From Lineus longissimus (taxonomy: Eukaryota > Nemertea > Pilidiophora > Heteronemertea > Lineidae), in assembly GCF_910592395.1 (NCBI RefSeq), contig NC_088318.1, forward strand, positions 19,034,349-19,098,348: a DNA stretch of 64,000 nt, written 5' to 3'. The notes below the pieces were generated by a model. That model made no database searches, was not told where the DNA came from, and saw nothing but the letters and a program-made list of their open reading frames with translations. A program made the position numbers and the translations under genes. Shown in pieces: positions 1 through 11,815 of the stretch (its first letter is position 1; each line of letters starts with the position of its first letter).

Positions 1-1592
1 GCACAGAGTCTCACGCCGACAGTGGAAATCGATCATGCAGGCCTGGGGCCTCATGAACACTGGTCAGAGACCCGATCACTACACCACCGCGGCTCCTTAA
101 CTAGCATGACATGTAAGTAATCGAACAGAAGCAAATTGGACTTTTAAGAAGGATTCTCTCCATCGATTGTAAAGCACGAGACGTCGTCATTGGCACGAGA
201 AAAATTAAGGGTACCCTGTGTAACCGAGTGTTTAGTTCGTCGGGCCTCTCTGCCGCCAATGTCCTGTTTGTAAATCCAACATGTAGGCCTAGACGTATCA
301 CCAGGGAGGAAAATGGAATTGTCGATTCGGTAAAAACCTTATGTGCCAATCTAAACCGGAAAAGCCATAAACTATTGAAGCTTTTACTTTCACCCTTTTG
401 ATCGCTTTTTATTCGTTCTCTGTGTATGATTTTTATTGCATATTTGTGTTGTCTGCTCCTTATTTGGAGGTTTTTAACAATAAATTATTATCATTATTAT
501 TATTATTATTATTATTATGCGAAAACATGACATCGCAGACTGTGGACACTATCTTTCAATAGTCTGTGGCGGTACGGAGCCAAGTTGGTAAATATTACAA
601 TGGACAGCGAAGACATCAGGGAAAACTAACTATGAAATTGTGATATCTTACCTTCATGGTGTTGGGAAGCGTTCGTCTTTTGAGGTTTGAAATTTGGATG
701 AGTAGGAAAAAAGCACTGGCAGCGTGTGGCGGAGTCGAGGAAGGGGCGGCGAATGAGGTGAGTCTGTTGTCCGAGTAAGGTCTATAAGAGCCCGCATCAG
801 CAAATCATCGAAATAACGACCATAGAGCTATTTTTTTGACAACATAATAACCAATTGTATCAAATATTCTATTGAGATTGTCTGCCACTGGATAATCTGA
901 CGCAATTATTTCATATTTACAGCATTTTGGGGGATAACTTCAAGGACAAACTACTGGACGGCCTGGTTTTTAAACAAGTAAATTCTCGTCAAATCTGCAT
1001 AAGAATGATGATAATATCAGTTGTTTGCTCGGTCGTAGATTTAACAAGTCCATGGATCAAGGACATCGGCCCGATGAGGGAGTGGTAAAACGGCATTATT
1101 ACCAAGCTGTTGGTTGCCCAGTTACCTTCCACGCTACAGTCATGACAGTATTAGCAGATATTAGTTACCATCACCGAATTCAATCGAAAATGCTTCCAGT
1201 TTCACACGCAGGACTAAATCATTCCAGGAGGCAATTTTCAATGATCAAATTTTTAGAACAATATCGCAATAAATTGTTTGTCCGACTGAAAGAAACCGTC
1301 CTGATCATGGTTTGTCTCGTGTTTAATGTGTCGATCAGATATCCGTAGTAGTAAGGTGGTTCACCTGGACTTTTGTACACAAAACAAGGCCATCACCTGC
1401 TGGTTTGCCAGGATAGAATCCTCATATGGATGTGCCACGAGTCACCAGTAGTTTAAGACCCAAAAAACATGCATTCACATGCCATTGCCTCGAGAGAGCT
1501 TATCTCATGATCTCAGTCTGAAGCCGAATTCATAATCCGACGCGGTTACGATTGGAAGAGATTACCAACAAATGTTTCAACAACAAATTACT
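1..1592. other. Intergenic DNA, no supported gene
   Basis: I found no exon here with both splice sites and a recognisable product. The open frames at 101-349 and 1025-1348 lack splice context and family motifs. The only structured features are a short ATT microsatellite and a cluster of AGATC/ATCATAGAT words near 1670-1720. Confidence 0.5.
486..518 (+). repeat. (ATT)n microsatellite after an AATAAATTATTATC lead-in
   Basis: About ten ATT units follow a stretch reading AATAAATTATTATC. A similar AATAAA...ATTATTATCATT(ATT)n string lies near 46654-46692. The shared lead-in suggests the tail of a dispersed retroelement, but I could not see a common body upstream of the two copies. Confidence 0.6.
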
Positions 1593-1598
1593 TTTATT
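1593..1598 (-). terminator. Candidate poly(A) signal of the PY-motif membrane protein gene
   Basis: TTTATT on the plus strand reads AATAAA on the minus strand, about 370 bp beyond the stop codon at 1965-1967. Confidence 0.4.
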
Positions 1599-1964
1599 GT
1601 TATAAGTTCATAGAAAATCAAGCAATGCAAATAAATACAAAATGTTCAAAAATCTCGATGCTCCAAAAGATTCATATTATCATAGATCATGTATCATAGA
1701 TAATATCATAGATCTCATGATCTTTACCTCGTGCTTCCCTTCAACAGACAGGCGTAAGGGTCCCATCTTCTTGATTGCGGATATTAAACTCCCGAAGTCC
1801 AAAATGATTCGTGTATTTTAGAGTCAATTACTAGAAACTCCACTTCAGATCACGGACTCCACAACAATCTCACCTCAAAACACTCAACGATTTCACGAGG
1901 TTTGGAAGACACTTCACAATCAAAACAGTCTCAGATTCGGGCGTGTTCCCGCCCAGAATGCGTG

Positions 1965-3782
1965 TCACGTGTTATGTTCCTGTTCCTGATCGGTTGAACG
2001 TTGAAGACTGGTTGAGGAGATTATTTCCACCATGGCCCTAGTATCGTGTCGACACTGGGAGTGTTGGTTGGCAAGAACAGTTATTGCTTCGGCGTATGTT
2101 GGTAAGGAGGGATCTCTTTGCTGTAAGATAGGAAAAAATACAAGTCTGAGCTGTTGACCCATTTTGAAGTCTTTGAATCAACACCAAGGTCAGCAGAAGT
2201 CAGATGAGAGTGTCTTAGGCCATCAATTCCATAATATACTCATTACCAGGTATTGGTATGATAGGTCCGTGGCACTAGTCATCAACCCTACTCTCCCTTC
2301 CACGCCGTGATTCTGCAGAATAATCATTAACCCTTACCGGCTGGTTGGTCACTGGCTTTTTGTAGATGGCTAAGTTTTTCATGACATCAACGTAACATGG
2401 CGGTGGGTCGGCGAGATCAACATTAATGGCGACACTGCGTACAGGTGGAGCTGAAAGAGGCGGGAGAAGATGAAGAGAAATGAAATGAAAAACTGTAAAC
2501 AGTACATCATAGGAGACGATTATGTTTGAACGTGATCAGACTTTCATAACCAACAGCGACTGTGCAAACCACTCGCGCCTACATCGGGAATGTGTGGATG
2601 GTTAGAGCAACCGTTCAGAAGTCGCAGTGGGTTTATTTCGTGTGACATTGCAAACTGGTTTGTCGTATGCGCTCTTACCGTGTGTCCGCTGTTCTTCTGT
2701 CCTCTTCTTGGCCTTGAGTTTTATGGTGACGACGCCGATGACGAACAGACTGATGATGATTGAACCTGGACCAACAATGTACAGGGTCCTGGCAAGAGCT
2801 TCGTCATCTGGGGATGGAGATGGGCTGGATGACATCACCTGCCGGGAATCTGTAATGCAGAAAGTCTCTGTTATTACTATTTACAAGTGGTCTCACCAAA
2901 ACCTCAGTGGTCAAAACGATACTAACACATAATCCATGAGAAAAATTAGCCGGAGTGTTATTTTAGAATATGGAAACATACAGGCCCAATAACAAGAAAA
3001 GGTCGCTCAGCAAGAGGATAGGAGATAGTCTGGCTCAGGCTGTTGTAGTCACGAGGCTGGAAGTGCTACTTGATATAGCAGGGAAAAGAAGTTATGATTC
3101 AGAAAGAATAAGAGAGATATCATGCCCTGAGAACAATCATTGTCCAAGATAACTCGATCTGAGATTAGTTTCTGGGCATTGTGTCAAGCTATCTAGCTAT
3201 CTGTCACGCTGACTGAGTCACAGCATCCAAGGCTAACAAAAGTTACCTCCAAAGGCCCTAATCGTTTTCTATGAGCCACACAGTGTCTTGGAGTCATCGC
3301 TGAAGAACAATGTGCTTTCCTCAGACCGGATAAATATCGAGTTGATAATTCAATAAGATAGCCTTGTATCAATATATCCACATGACCACTATTTATTTGT
3401 CACTGTGTAAATGATGCGATAATCGTATAGACGTCGAGTCCGCGTGTACAACAAGGTGAAGGCGATAGGCCGTGTCGTCCAGGACATGGTGAGGTGACTA
3501 ATCTGGCCCAGCCATGGTGGTTCCACTCTTATCGTAGTGATAGCCTACATAATCAAGATAACCAGCGGATAAACGCCCTCCAGATCAGTAAATCACAGTG
3601 TTGTAGCCCGGTGTAACAGTGTGATCACTGGCGAAAAGGTGTACTTTTCCAGGAAATCTCAATCTTTCTGGACACTTACCTTTTGCCACGTCTCCTGTCA
3701 CCCTCAGCGGCAGAGCACCTGGCGATGTCATTCCGGATGCTGAACTGTTCGTGACGATCCTTCTCGTGACGTTGAAATTCAT
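1965..3782 (-). CDS. Small single-pass membrane protein with PPCY and LPTY motifs
   Basis: Four coding exons join in frame: 3782-3680, 2849-2679, 2450-2338 and 2120-1965, phases 1, 1, 0, giving 180 residues. All borders are GT-AG. The N-terminal ~56 residues are Ser/Thr/Pro-rich with two N-glycosylation sequons (NVT, NSS). One hydrophobic segment (about 57-77) follows, then a KLKAKKR stop-transfer cluster. The cytoplasmic tail carries PPCY (108-111, within DPPPCYVDV) and LPTY (135-138). PPxY and LPxY motifs recruit WW domains of NEDD4-family ubiquitin ligases. Drosophila Commissureless has the same topology and, as I recall, PPCY and LPSY. No signal peptide is visible; the frame stays open upstream of the ATG, so a leader exon may be missing. 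The role as a NEDD4 adaptor is inference; overall homology to Commissureless is not shown. Confidence 0.7.
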
Positions 3783-5289
3783 GATCTCCAGTCGTTTCGA
3801 AGTTGTTTTGATCCCACAGAAGATGATAGAGGACGTAAGGGAAGGGGGCTCAAGTCAAACTGACATCAGTAACCGTGTATGCTAAATTATTTCTTTTGCC
3901 CAATGTGATGCAACTCCCTTATTTCGAATGTGGTAATAAGCGAAAGCACTGTCCCTCGCGAAAGTGTTACCCTATGTTATAGTCATGACTGCTTTAGTCC
4001 AATTCAAGTCCTTGGCGTGAGCAATTAGCTCGGCAATTGGTTGATTGGACGGATTAAACGTTGGCTGAACTGTCTCGATAACAATTGAAATGGAAAGTAA
4101 CATTTGTACACTCTTTTCACTTTCGCTCTCAATGTGGGATTAATCCGCTCGGGTCAGAGTGTCGACTGAATGCAGGTCATCTTTCCTCCTCTCCAAAACA
4201 ACAATACGCCATCACACATATTCAATGAATAAAGTCGCCTCCTTTGTAATAAACGATTGATTAGCAATCATGGTCTCTCCCCATAGTGTTCTATTCATAA
4301 GCCACAGGACCCGAACACTCGACCCCCTGTATGGTCTAAATACTTGTAACAACAGTGAGGGTCCTAATTACCACGCCACGTGCCGTGTAATCAATACGCC
4401 GACTTCAAACCTTGACCACAAGGACAATAAGAATACTCATTCAACATTGGGTATATGTGGTTTACGAAACCTGGTGACGAGGTGGTGACACGTGCCATCC
4501 TCACTGACACAAGCGTTGGTGAGGCTCGTGCGACCAATTCTTGCTTTAATTTGAGGCCGTCCGTGCTGGACACTCATCGTGTTTGAACATCTGCCTGCTT
4601 TTCTCTTCAACTGGCATCAGCAGTTAATCATGTAGTATTCATCTGGCATGTACCTGTGGATCTGCTGGTGCTTGCGCATTTTATAATCTCAGCATATTAA
4701 AGACAACGTCATGATCTGTACTTTCTCAAGATTTCTACATTTAATACACCGACCAAGTCGGCACAAATCATAATACAGATCCTCGCCTCCCGTGGCAGTC
4801 GCCATGTGAGACACGATACTGACCGACACTCCATGAAGGATTATGCGTGGAAGTTATCAGTGTTTCGCTTAGCGTTTCAAGAAACCATCGTCACAAGAGA
4901 CCAAGACCAACATTGTGACAGCCACCCCTCCGTTCAGATCTCGATCCGACGAATATCCGTCCGGGTATTCGTCAGACCATTTCAAAGGCCCACAGCTTCC
5001 CGAAAATCCCATGGCTATAGCCGCCTGTTACAGAGATAGTAATGGGACAGCATATAGTAGTATGGTAGCATATCGCAAAGCATATTCGAGGGCTACTGTA
5101 TTCTTCTTTAAGTAATACTCCGGACATGGAACCTTCCAAGTTCATGTGCTGCTGGACCACGGTGATCAGTCAACAGCCCTTCCGGAACCCCCAAAGAACC
5201 ACAAATACATGAGCAAGTCGATAATTTTACCAAACCACTATATAATGTTATTAATTGTTTAACAATTGATTATTACATATACTTTACGT
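3783..5289. other. Intergenic DNA, no supported gene
   Basis: No exon could be supported on either strand. The open frames at 4270-4573 and 4806-5160 overlap one another on opposite strands and show no motif. A missing upstream exon of the PY-motif gene could lie here. Confidence 0.4.
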
Positions 5290-5295
5290 TTTATT
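5290..5295 (-). terminator. Candidate poly(A) signal of the phospholipase A2 gene
   Basis: TTTATT on the plus strand is AATAAA on the minus strand, about 370 bp past the phospholipase stop codon. Confidence 0.4.
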
Positions 5296-5663
5296 GTCAA
5301 TGCTCTTTAGGCCATAATAAAGTTAGGTCAAATTCTGTGCGAAATTTTTCATTATTCATTCAAAATAACATGCTGGTGCTGGCGAGAAACGAATATTTCG
5401 TCCAAGATATGATCACTAAACCTCGCCAGTTAGTTCGCCATGCACCGCCAAACTCACACCATGCAGATGCGATGGCGCCAGGCTCTACACTCCTGAGATA
5501 TTTTCCCTTGAACATGCTTCATTACATGGCGGGTAGGCCCTCGGTGAGGATGAGGATGCAACAGTTTATGATTTCCCACAGGCCCCTAAAGGACAATCAA
5601 GTGACAAAGGTTAAAGGAGTCGAAGTCTTTTCCAATTATGGTAGCCCTACGTTCGCTTTGATG

Positions 5664-7551
5664 TTATCCGACGATCCAGTTGCCCCCGTCCCATGAGCCC
5701 GAGTCCTGGACGACGGCAGTGGTGCCCTTCGCCCAGCGGGTGCACCACAGCTGCGTCCAGTGCCGCTGGGCGCAGTAAGTTCTCTCCTCCAGCGTGAAGC
5801 ATTCCATGAAGAGACGGTCAAAGAAGGTCTTCCCAAGCTCACTCGCAAAGGTTGTGTCCACCGCCTGAAACACACAAAACACACAAAACACACAATCATG
5901 TACACTCGATGGGTAAGGATGGTAGCGTGAGATTGGCCAAGGAGACTGACACTCAACCGCTAATCGTTTTGGCCAAAGGTACTTGATTGAACTCAGCAAT
6001 GTGACCAGATCATACTGTTGACAAGAGGTCACCCAAGTACCTTTTGCCAGATCTATCTAAAAAACTATTAAGCTGTGACCACGTCTACATTTGCTGTCTG
6101 ATTCTCGACCCACCGTTAAGCAGTCTTTAAACTTCTCATCGCATTCGCAGTGTACGATGGTATGCGGCCGGAGACTCTGGTAGTTGTATTTCTTGTCAAA
6201 TGCATTGATGAAGTAGTTACAGTGGTCATGTTCTCGGCAACACGAGTCTGTCGCATTCTCCGTCCCTGAAACATAAATATGATATGCTCTTGGCATGAAT
6301 TTGTCTGCGGTGGCTGTGGATGTAGACTCCCGGGGCAGTCCATTGCGTCATCCTATTTGGATCTCCTGGCAACAGGACGAGGCCGGCCCACTGCGTCCGG
6401 AGTGTAGGTTGGATATGACGCTTCAATGATATGACGATATAACCATGATAACTTCCAGGGCATGCCTTTTTAGTGACTGTACGACAGAGAGAACTACCAT
6501 TCCCTTCACACCGGTTGGATACATTTTGTAATCCTTACCTAAATCATGATAATGTTCAGCCACGTTGTCAGCCCCACACCACTTCGTCCCTGGAGCAATG
6601 AGCGGGTTGATGGCAGACCCCGAGGCTATCGTACTGTTTTCCCCCACTGGGCGCCACAAGTCAACCACCCGGGCCTGGCGGTACTGGATGGCCAGCTCCC
6701 GTCGCTGACAGTTGTCGATCATCTCAAAAACAGCTTTCGCTCCTGTTTGATATGAGTTGATAGAGATGATTTATTATTTCTGTGGGTGCCAACTTTCACG
6801 ACAATTGACGTAACCGGTCTTTAAAGGGGGCTATGGGCAGGAGCAAGGGGGTCAAGGATTTTGTATTGGGAAACAAACTGCTAACCTCGACACTGGGTCG
6901 TTTAGTTCCTCACACTTGAACGCTTTCCATTCTGTAACTGCTAGCTCTATGATCCTCACCTATTGTTGCATATTGGATGTCGTCTGCCTTCAGCATGCTG
7001 GAGACGAGGTTCTTGCCATACGACACGGTACATCTCTTCATGCCACTGTCCTTCGACACGTAAGCCTCAATATAAGCCTTGCCGTCTGTCACACGGATTC
7101 GGTAGAGACCATCGTCAGATGGCGCCAGAGCTTCATAGGCAATCTGACCTGGACAAGATATCAAACATATATCACCGGGGCTTGAAATGGGTTGGAAAAA
7201 GGATTCAAAGCCTCGTCGTCCTGGCACAAATTGTAAAGCTAAAATAATCGATATTTCTAAATCGGTTGGCAATTTTGAAACCGAACTTTCACAAGTTTGA
7301 GTGACGTAGTACGGGTGTGCATCATTTTGATGCACAGTTTGCGTTTAAAGCCATGCTCGTTATAGCTGAAACAAATGAGTTTTCTTACGCTGCTGGCCCT
7401 GGCGCGAGAGCGTTCGCGTTCAGGCCTGACAGGACATGCGCGCTGTGGACCATGCTCGTTACTCACCGTTTCTAAAGCCTGTGAAAGCTACATTGCAATA
7501 ACCGAGGACAACACAACAAGCAAGCACGAGCAGGATATTCATCCTCGTCAT
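5664..7551 (-). CDS. Secreted group III phospholipase A2
   Basis: Five exons join in frame: 7551-7467, 7148-6960, 6742-6539, 6265-6114 and 5864-5664, giving 276 residues. The first exon is a clear signal peptide (hydrophobic run NILLVLACCVVLGYC). Residues 140-175 are the group III signature: IAPGTKWCG calcium loop, then CCREHDHC with the catalytic His-Asp pair at 172-173. The Cys-rich HCECDEKFKDCL follows. The enzyme hydrolyses the sn-2 ester of phospholipids with calcium. An ~115-residue segment between signal peptide and catalytic domain is larger than in short venom-type members. The calcium loop reads WCGADN, with Asp where the family normally has its second Gly. The last intron has a short (TGTGTGTTTT)n run abutting the acceptor of exon 5. 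Family call is secure; activity is not. Confidence 0.88.
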
Positions 7552-10500
7552 GGTCTCGGTTCCGAATGGCGACGATCAATGGCTTTCAAGAGATCAATGA
7601 CTTCTGGCCAATCGTCCACCTTGGCCTTGGCAAGATTTGATTTGTTGACAGGTGATGATGTAACAACTGCGGTGGTCTGATATAAACCAAGCTTGTGATT
7701 TCTAGTGCACCCGTAGGCCCTCCCGACGCAACTGCAGCTCGTAAGGTGATGTAGGTATTGACCACCACTACGCCATACACTCACAAGACACAGAAGCGAA
7801 TTCGATGGGTTATAATATCATAATTTTACTTCATACAGATGAGGACAAAGTCACACCCAGTTGCCGGAATAAGACCTCTCACCCAGGACCGACCCCAAAA
7901 TATATGGTCCGACATTGGGTGACATTGCTTATCAGTTTGAATGTTATTCAACGACAGTACGTGATAGTTTGATAAGATATATATCATTCACGGGGACGAA
8001 CATGCGACCAGTTTGTGTATCGTCCACTGCAGGCAGAGTGATACGAGAAACTCGTCCAAATACATGTTCTCCAACGTGACAAACTGAGACTTCTGGGTCA
8101 ATGGTATGAAGAGGAGATACCACGGATGTAGCACTGTACCCCCGGGCTGTACCCGTGCTGAGACAAACGCACGGAACCCCGCCATGCTGCTATTTCATAG
8201 GGTTTCCGTCACTTCTACAGAATAGTAGCATCTCCTCCCCTGGTTTGTGGTTTCCGTATCATGCCTCGTGCCATGCCCCACCCTTCCTCTACACGTGTTT
8301 GTTCTGATGCCACGTCCAGCGCATGGATTGCACTGATGTCCTACCTGTCAGCTACGTGGCAGCACCAGCCTTAACCGTGTGAACAACCTAACTTCGACGG
8401 CACATTCTTATGCAAAGGGATTTGCAATGTGTACTGGTAGCTAGGTGCTATCCGCTCGGCTGGATAATGAGCTAACGATATATGACCAACTCGAAGCTAG
8501 GCTTTGTTAGCGAGAATTCGTGCAAATCGTTCAAACAAAACTTTCTTAGGCCTAGCACCATTGCTGTTCCTCCGGGTGGCTATGCTCGATGTTGGCTTGA
8601 TAGGCATATAGGAATGATGGCATAAATATTATTGTGGTCGTTGCTGATATCGATAGCGTTCTGTGGATATTTGGTGACGGATTAAGATAGACGGAACTTG
8701 GTCTCTGGATATTATGTGGAGGTGCTCGGTAGATAAGGTAGGTTCATAATATCGATGTAAATAATGTAACCCTCATATCAAGCATATATAGCTTGTTAAG
8801 CTTACAACTTGTAAGCTAAACTAGTTTAGCTGACTGTGCAATGCGCTTTCTTGTGACAGGAATGTATGACGGACTGAGGGTGTCTCCCCGGGAGTCCACA
8901 TGTTTCATATTGAGACCACAGTTCTTTCGGCCATGCTCAGGAATTCCAGATTCTGGAAACGCTTTTCATATCAAGAGGACCACGGATCTGCCCTGGGATG
9001 TCGTCTCATGATTGGCCCGCCCTCGGATTCAGGCGACCCACTCCAATGCAGGAAAAGCAATTTGTTTGAACAACCGTCACATTATCAATTGGGGAGTTAG
9101 AGTGCAGACACACTGAATGTTAGTAAGGCGGTGTCTCTTGAGAGACAGTACCCCTCCATGTGGTCATGGCACATGTTGGCTCCCCGGGGATGGAATCCCT
9201 CAGGCCTTGATTCGCACAGCTGGATAATCAATGACCCATTCCAGAGCAGCAGGAGCAAAGTATAGATTCTTCGCAAAGCTCGCTCTACTAATTGTCTCTG
9301 GAAAAAAATTGATCGTGCGGACTCGCTTCGACTGATCATACGTTGGACGTTTGGCGTGCAACAAGCTATAGATTACCTATTCGTGATCAACAGGATAAAC
9401 ATAGCATGGCTCTCTACGTGGTTGTTCGAAACATGGTTTCCTGGTTTTTTGCGTTCGCAGAGTGCCTGAAATGGTTACGAAAAATTTGAACGCAGTAGAA
9501 GACGGGGAAAGACCCCCGGAACCCTTTAGGAACTTGCTCGAAGCGTCAGGACGCGCATGCCGGTATCGCCCAGCGATCTCGCTCAGTCATTCAGATGAAT
9601 CGTACACCCGGCCCTTGCTATTTTACCGCTGCAAACCTTAAGGATCTTCCCTTCTCTGAACTTAGTCTGAGAAAATATCAATATTAGTGCAAACTTTTAA
9701 AATTCTCTTTGAACGTACTATTACGTCTTATCGGGCTTCCTATAGCCTTCAGATACTATTTTCCGCCATGTGCTGATTGATAATGAAACTCAATGCCTGG
9801 TCGAGTATGAAAGTCGTGTTTTGATTATCATTTTTTTGCCTGGAGAAGCGTGCGTAATGTTTTAGCGACAATAAAAAGCACCGGTGCATATAACTCTGTG
9901 GAAATTTCCGTTCTGTGCAGGGCCTTGCATGTTGGAGTATGTCTGCAGTGCTACAGCTGAAATTATGAAATGTCTGATTTATTAATCTTATTTAATCAAG
10001 TGATCGATTGTTACGAAGTGTAGGAGTCACAATACACATCGCTTGATTAACTTTAATGAAGGAGGTGTTCATATACTAGCCTTCACCGCCACCAGCCAAT
10101 TAGAGAGTGTTTTCACGCGGTCAGTCTGCACTAGGACAATGATTTGTCGGGCCGAACTGAACTGAATCAAATGCTGTCGTGCAGCAGGGGTATCAGACCC
10201 GGTTGTATCAGTCACGACTGACATCAGATGCAGTCGTAAGATCCAAGCCTTAATACCTGAATTGGACAACGCGGGAGCACTATCTTTTGGGAGTCTATTC
10301 AAACTGGTCATCATAAAGACATGTATGCTGCCGACGTCCAGATACTGAATATCTGTGAATATATACTCGTCTTTGTTCAATGTCGCTCCGAGTTCTTTCA
10401 AGTTAGCCTATCGTGTGATTGATATGACAAATGTAGACCATTATCAATTTGACCCGAATGAGATTACATTATGCTCCAAGAGCAGAATGGCCATTTTAAG

Positions 10501-11815
10501 GTGTCACAAACTAGGTCGTGACTTTCGCACATTTTCTATTTCAACAGTTGTGTCGTGTTTATTAGGGTGACGAGGTTTGAAACATCACATTCCTATACAT
10601 TGTAACCTTTTTGACCACAGTAACACCATGTCCAAGACTAATAAGAGTGTCGGCCCAACACAGAATACTGCCATCACAATCTGCGGCATCGGCTAACATT
10701 TTCCTGTTCCCATGTTTAAACTACATACAATTCTATGACATTGCTATTATTTGCTATTTCGATAACTTCTCACCGAGTCACAATCTGAATGAACCTTGGC
10801 GTTGCCAGTACATAAAGTAATATCAAAAGGTCAGCAGTTACAAATGACTTGTCATAGTCTCAAAGATTTGACACTATAATAACCATACAGGAACTTACAA
10901 CTAAATATATGTATTCCTGAGTACATATCAACGATGTTATTGCCCGCAGACTTTACCAACATTATACACTGGACGCGCGAGGGAGGTAATGATAATATTT
11001 GCAGGACGGTGTTGGTTGTATACAAGGATATAAAGCCTTAGGTTCGTGAAAGAATGGCTTTCCTCATTTCGTTATGATCAGCAATAAAGGTTTTGCGGCC
11101 CCGATTTTCACCTGTGAATCGTGAGATCAGACACCTGTCAAGCCGCAGACATGAAAAGCGTAGCGAATGTCAATCAGTCTTAGGTGAGGTTTTCATCGTC
11201 AGCAGTCGGGCAAGGATCTTATTAAGTGCAGTTTGTCGCTATTACCCGCTACATCCGCAGTATCTTGCATACTGCCTCATATGGCTACGGCAGACATGAC
11301 TTGGACAGAAGGCTCAGCCGAAAATGCGAGCGATAGCCCGAGATAGCGACACCTCGCACAAGGATCCTCAGAGCAGCAGTTCCTACGACTTGAGCGGGCG
11401 AATTAAAGGTTGTCATGAAGTTGATAAGAACACGCTGACATTTCTACTTCTGTTTAGTACTCTAGTGTTAAACTTTAACCTTTATAGCAACGCATGAGAT
11501 TTATAAATAGCTCCTTTTTTTCTTCTTCACCTTGCAAATACAACTTGGTGTTGGCTTCACCGCGATCGTTTAATGATCTCATGGCAAACGCTGCCTCAAA
11601 CTGCCTTATGTACTTTGGTAGTTGTTTGAACTACTGGGCATTGGCACTTTCTTGGTAATGGTCTGAAAATTGGATCGAAATTTGCTTGAATTATTAATTC
11701 TATTGTGACGGACTAACCATGAACATGCTTGAATATGATAAAGCTATATTGGTCAGTGTCAGCAGGAAACCTGGCTATGATTTTCTGTTCCTTTTTTATT
11801 TCTTGGTCAAAATAT
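7552..11815. other. Intergenic DNA, no supported gene
   Basis: About 4.3 kb without a gene I can support. The longest frame (10069-10401 minus, 110 codons) has no recognisable domain or splice context. Short frames at 8900-9339 overlap stop-rich sequence. A double palindrome sits at 8799-8831. Upstream regulatory DNA of the phospholipase gene would fall in the first part. Confidence 0.5.
8799..8831. repeat. Two overlapping palindromes
   Basis: AGCTTACAACTTGTAAGCT (8799-8817) is two perfect 9-base arms around one base. It shares its last AGCT with AGCTAAACTAGTTTAGCT (8814-8831), a perfect 18-base palindrome. No neighbouring gene explains it. Confidence 0.7.

Noticed and set aside
101..349. 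82-codon minus-strand frame at the window edge
   Set aside because: No domain or splice context; cannot be told from chance.
5337..5956. Open frames on both strands near the phospholipase 3' end
   Set aside because: Shadows of phospholipase exon 5 and its 3' UTR in other frames.
10069..10401. 110-codon minus-strand frame
   Set aside because: No recognisable domain, no splice borders, no neighbouring exon; expected by chance in 4 kb of intergenic DNA.
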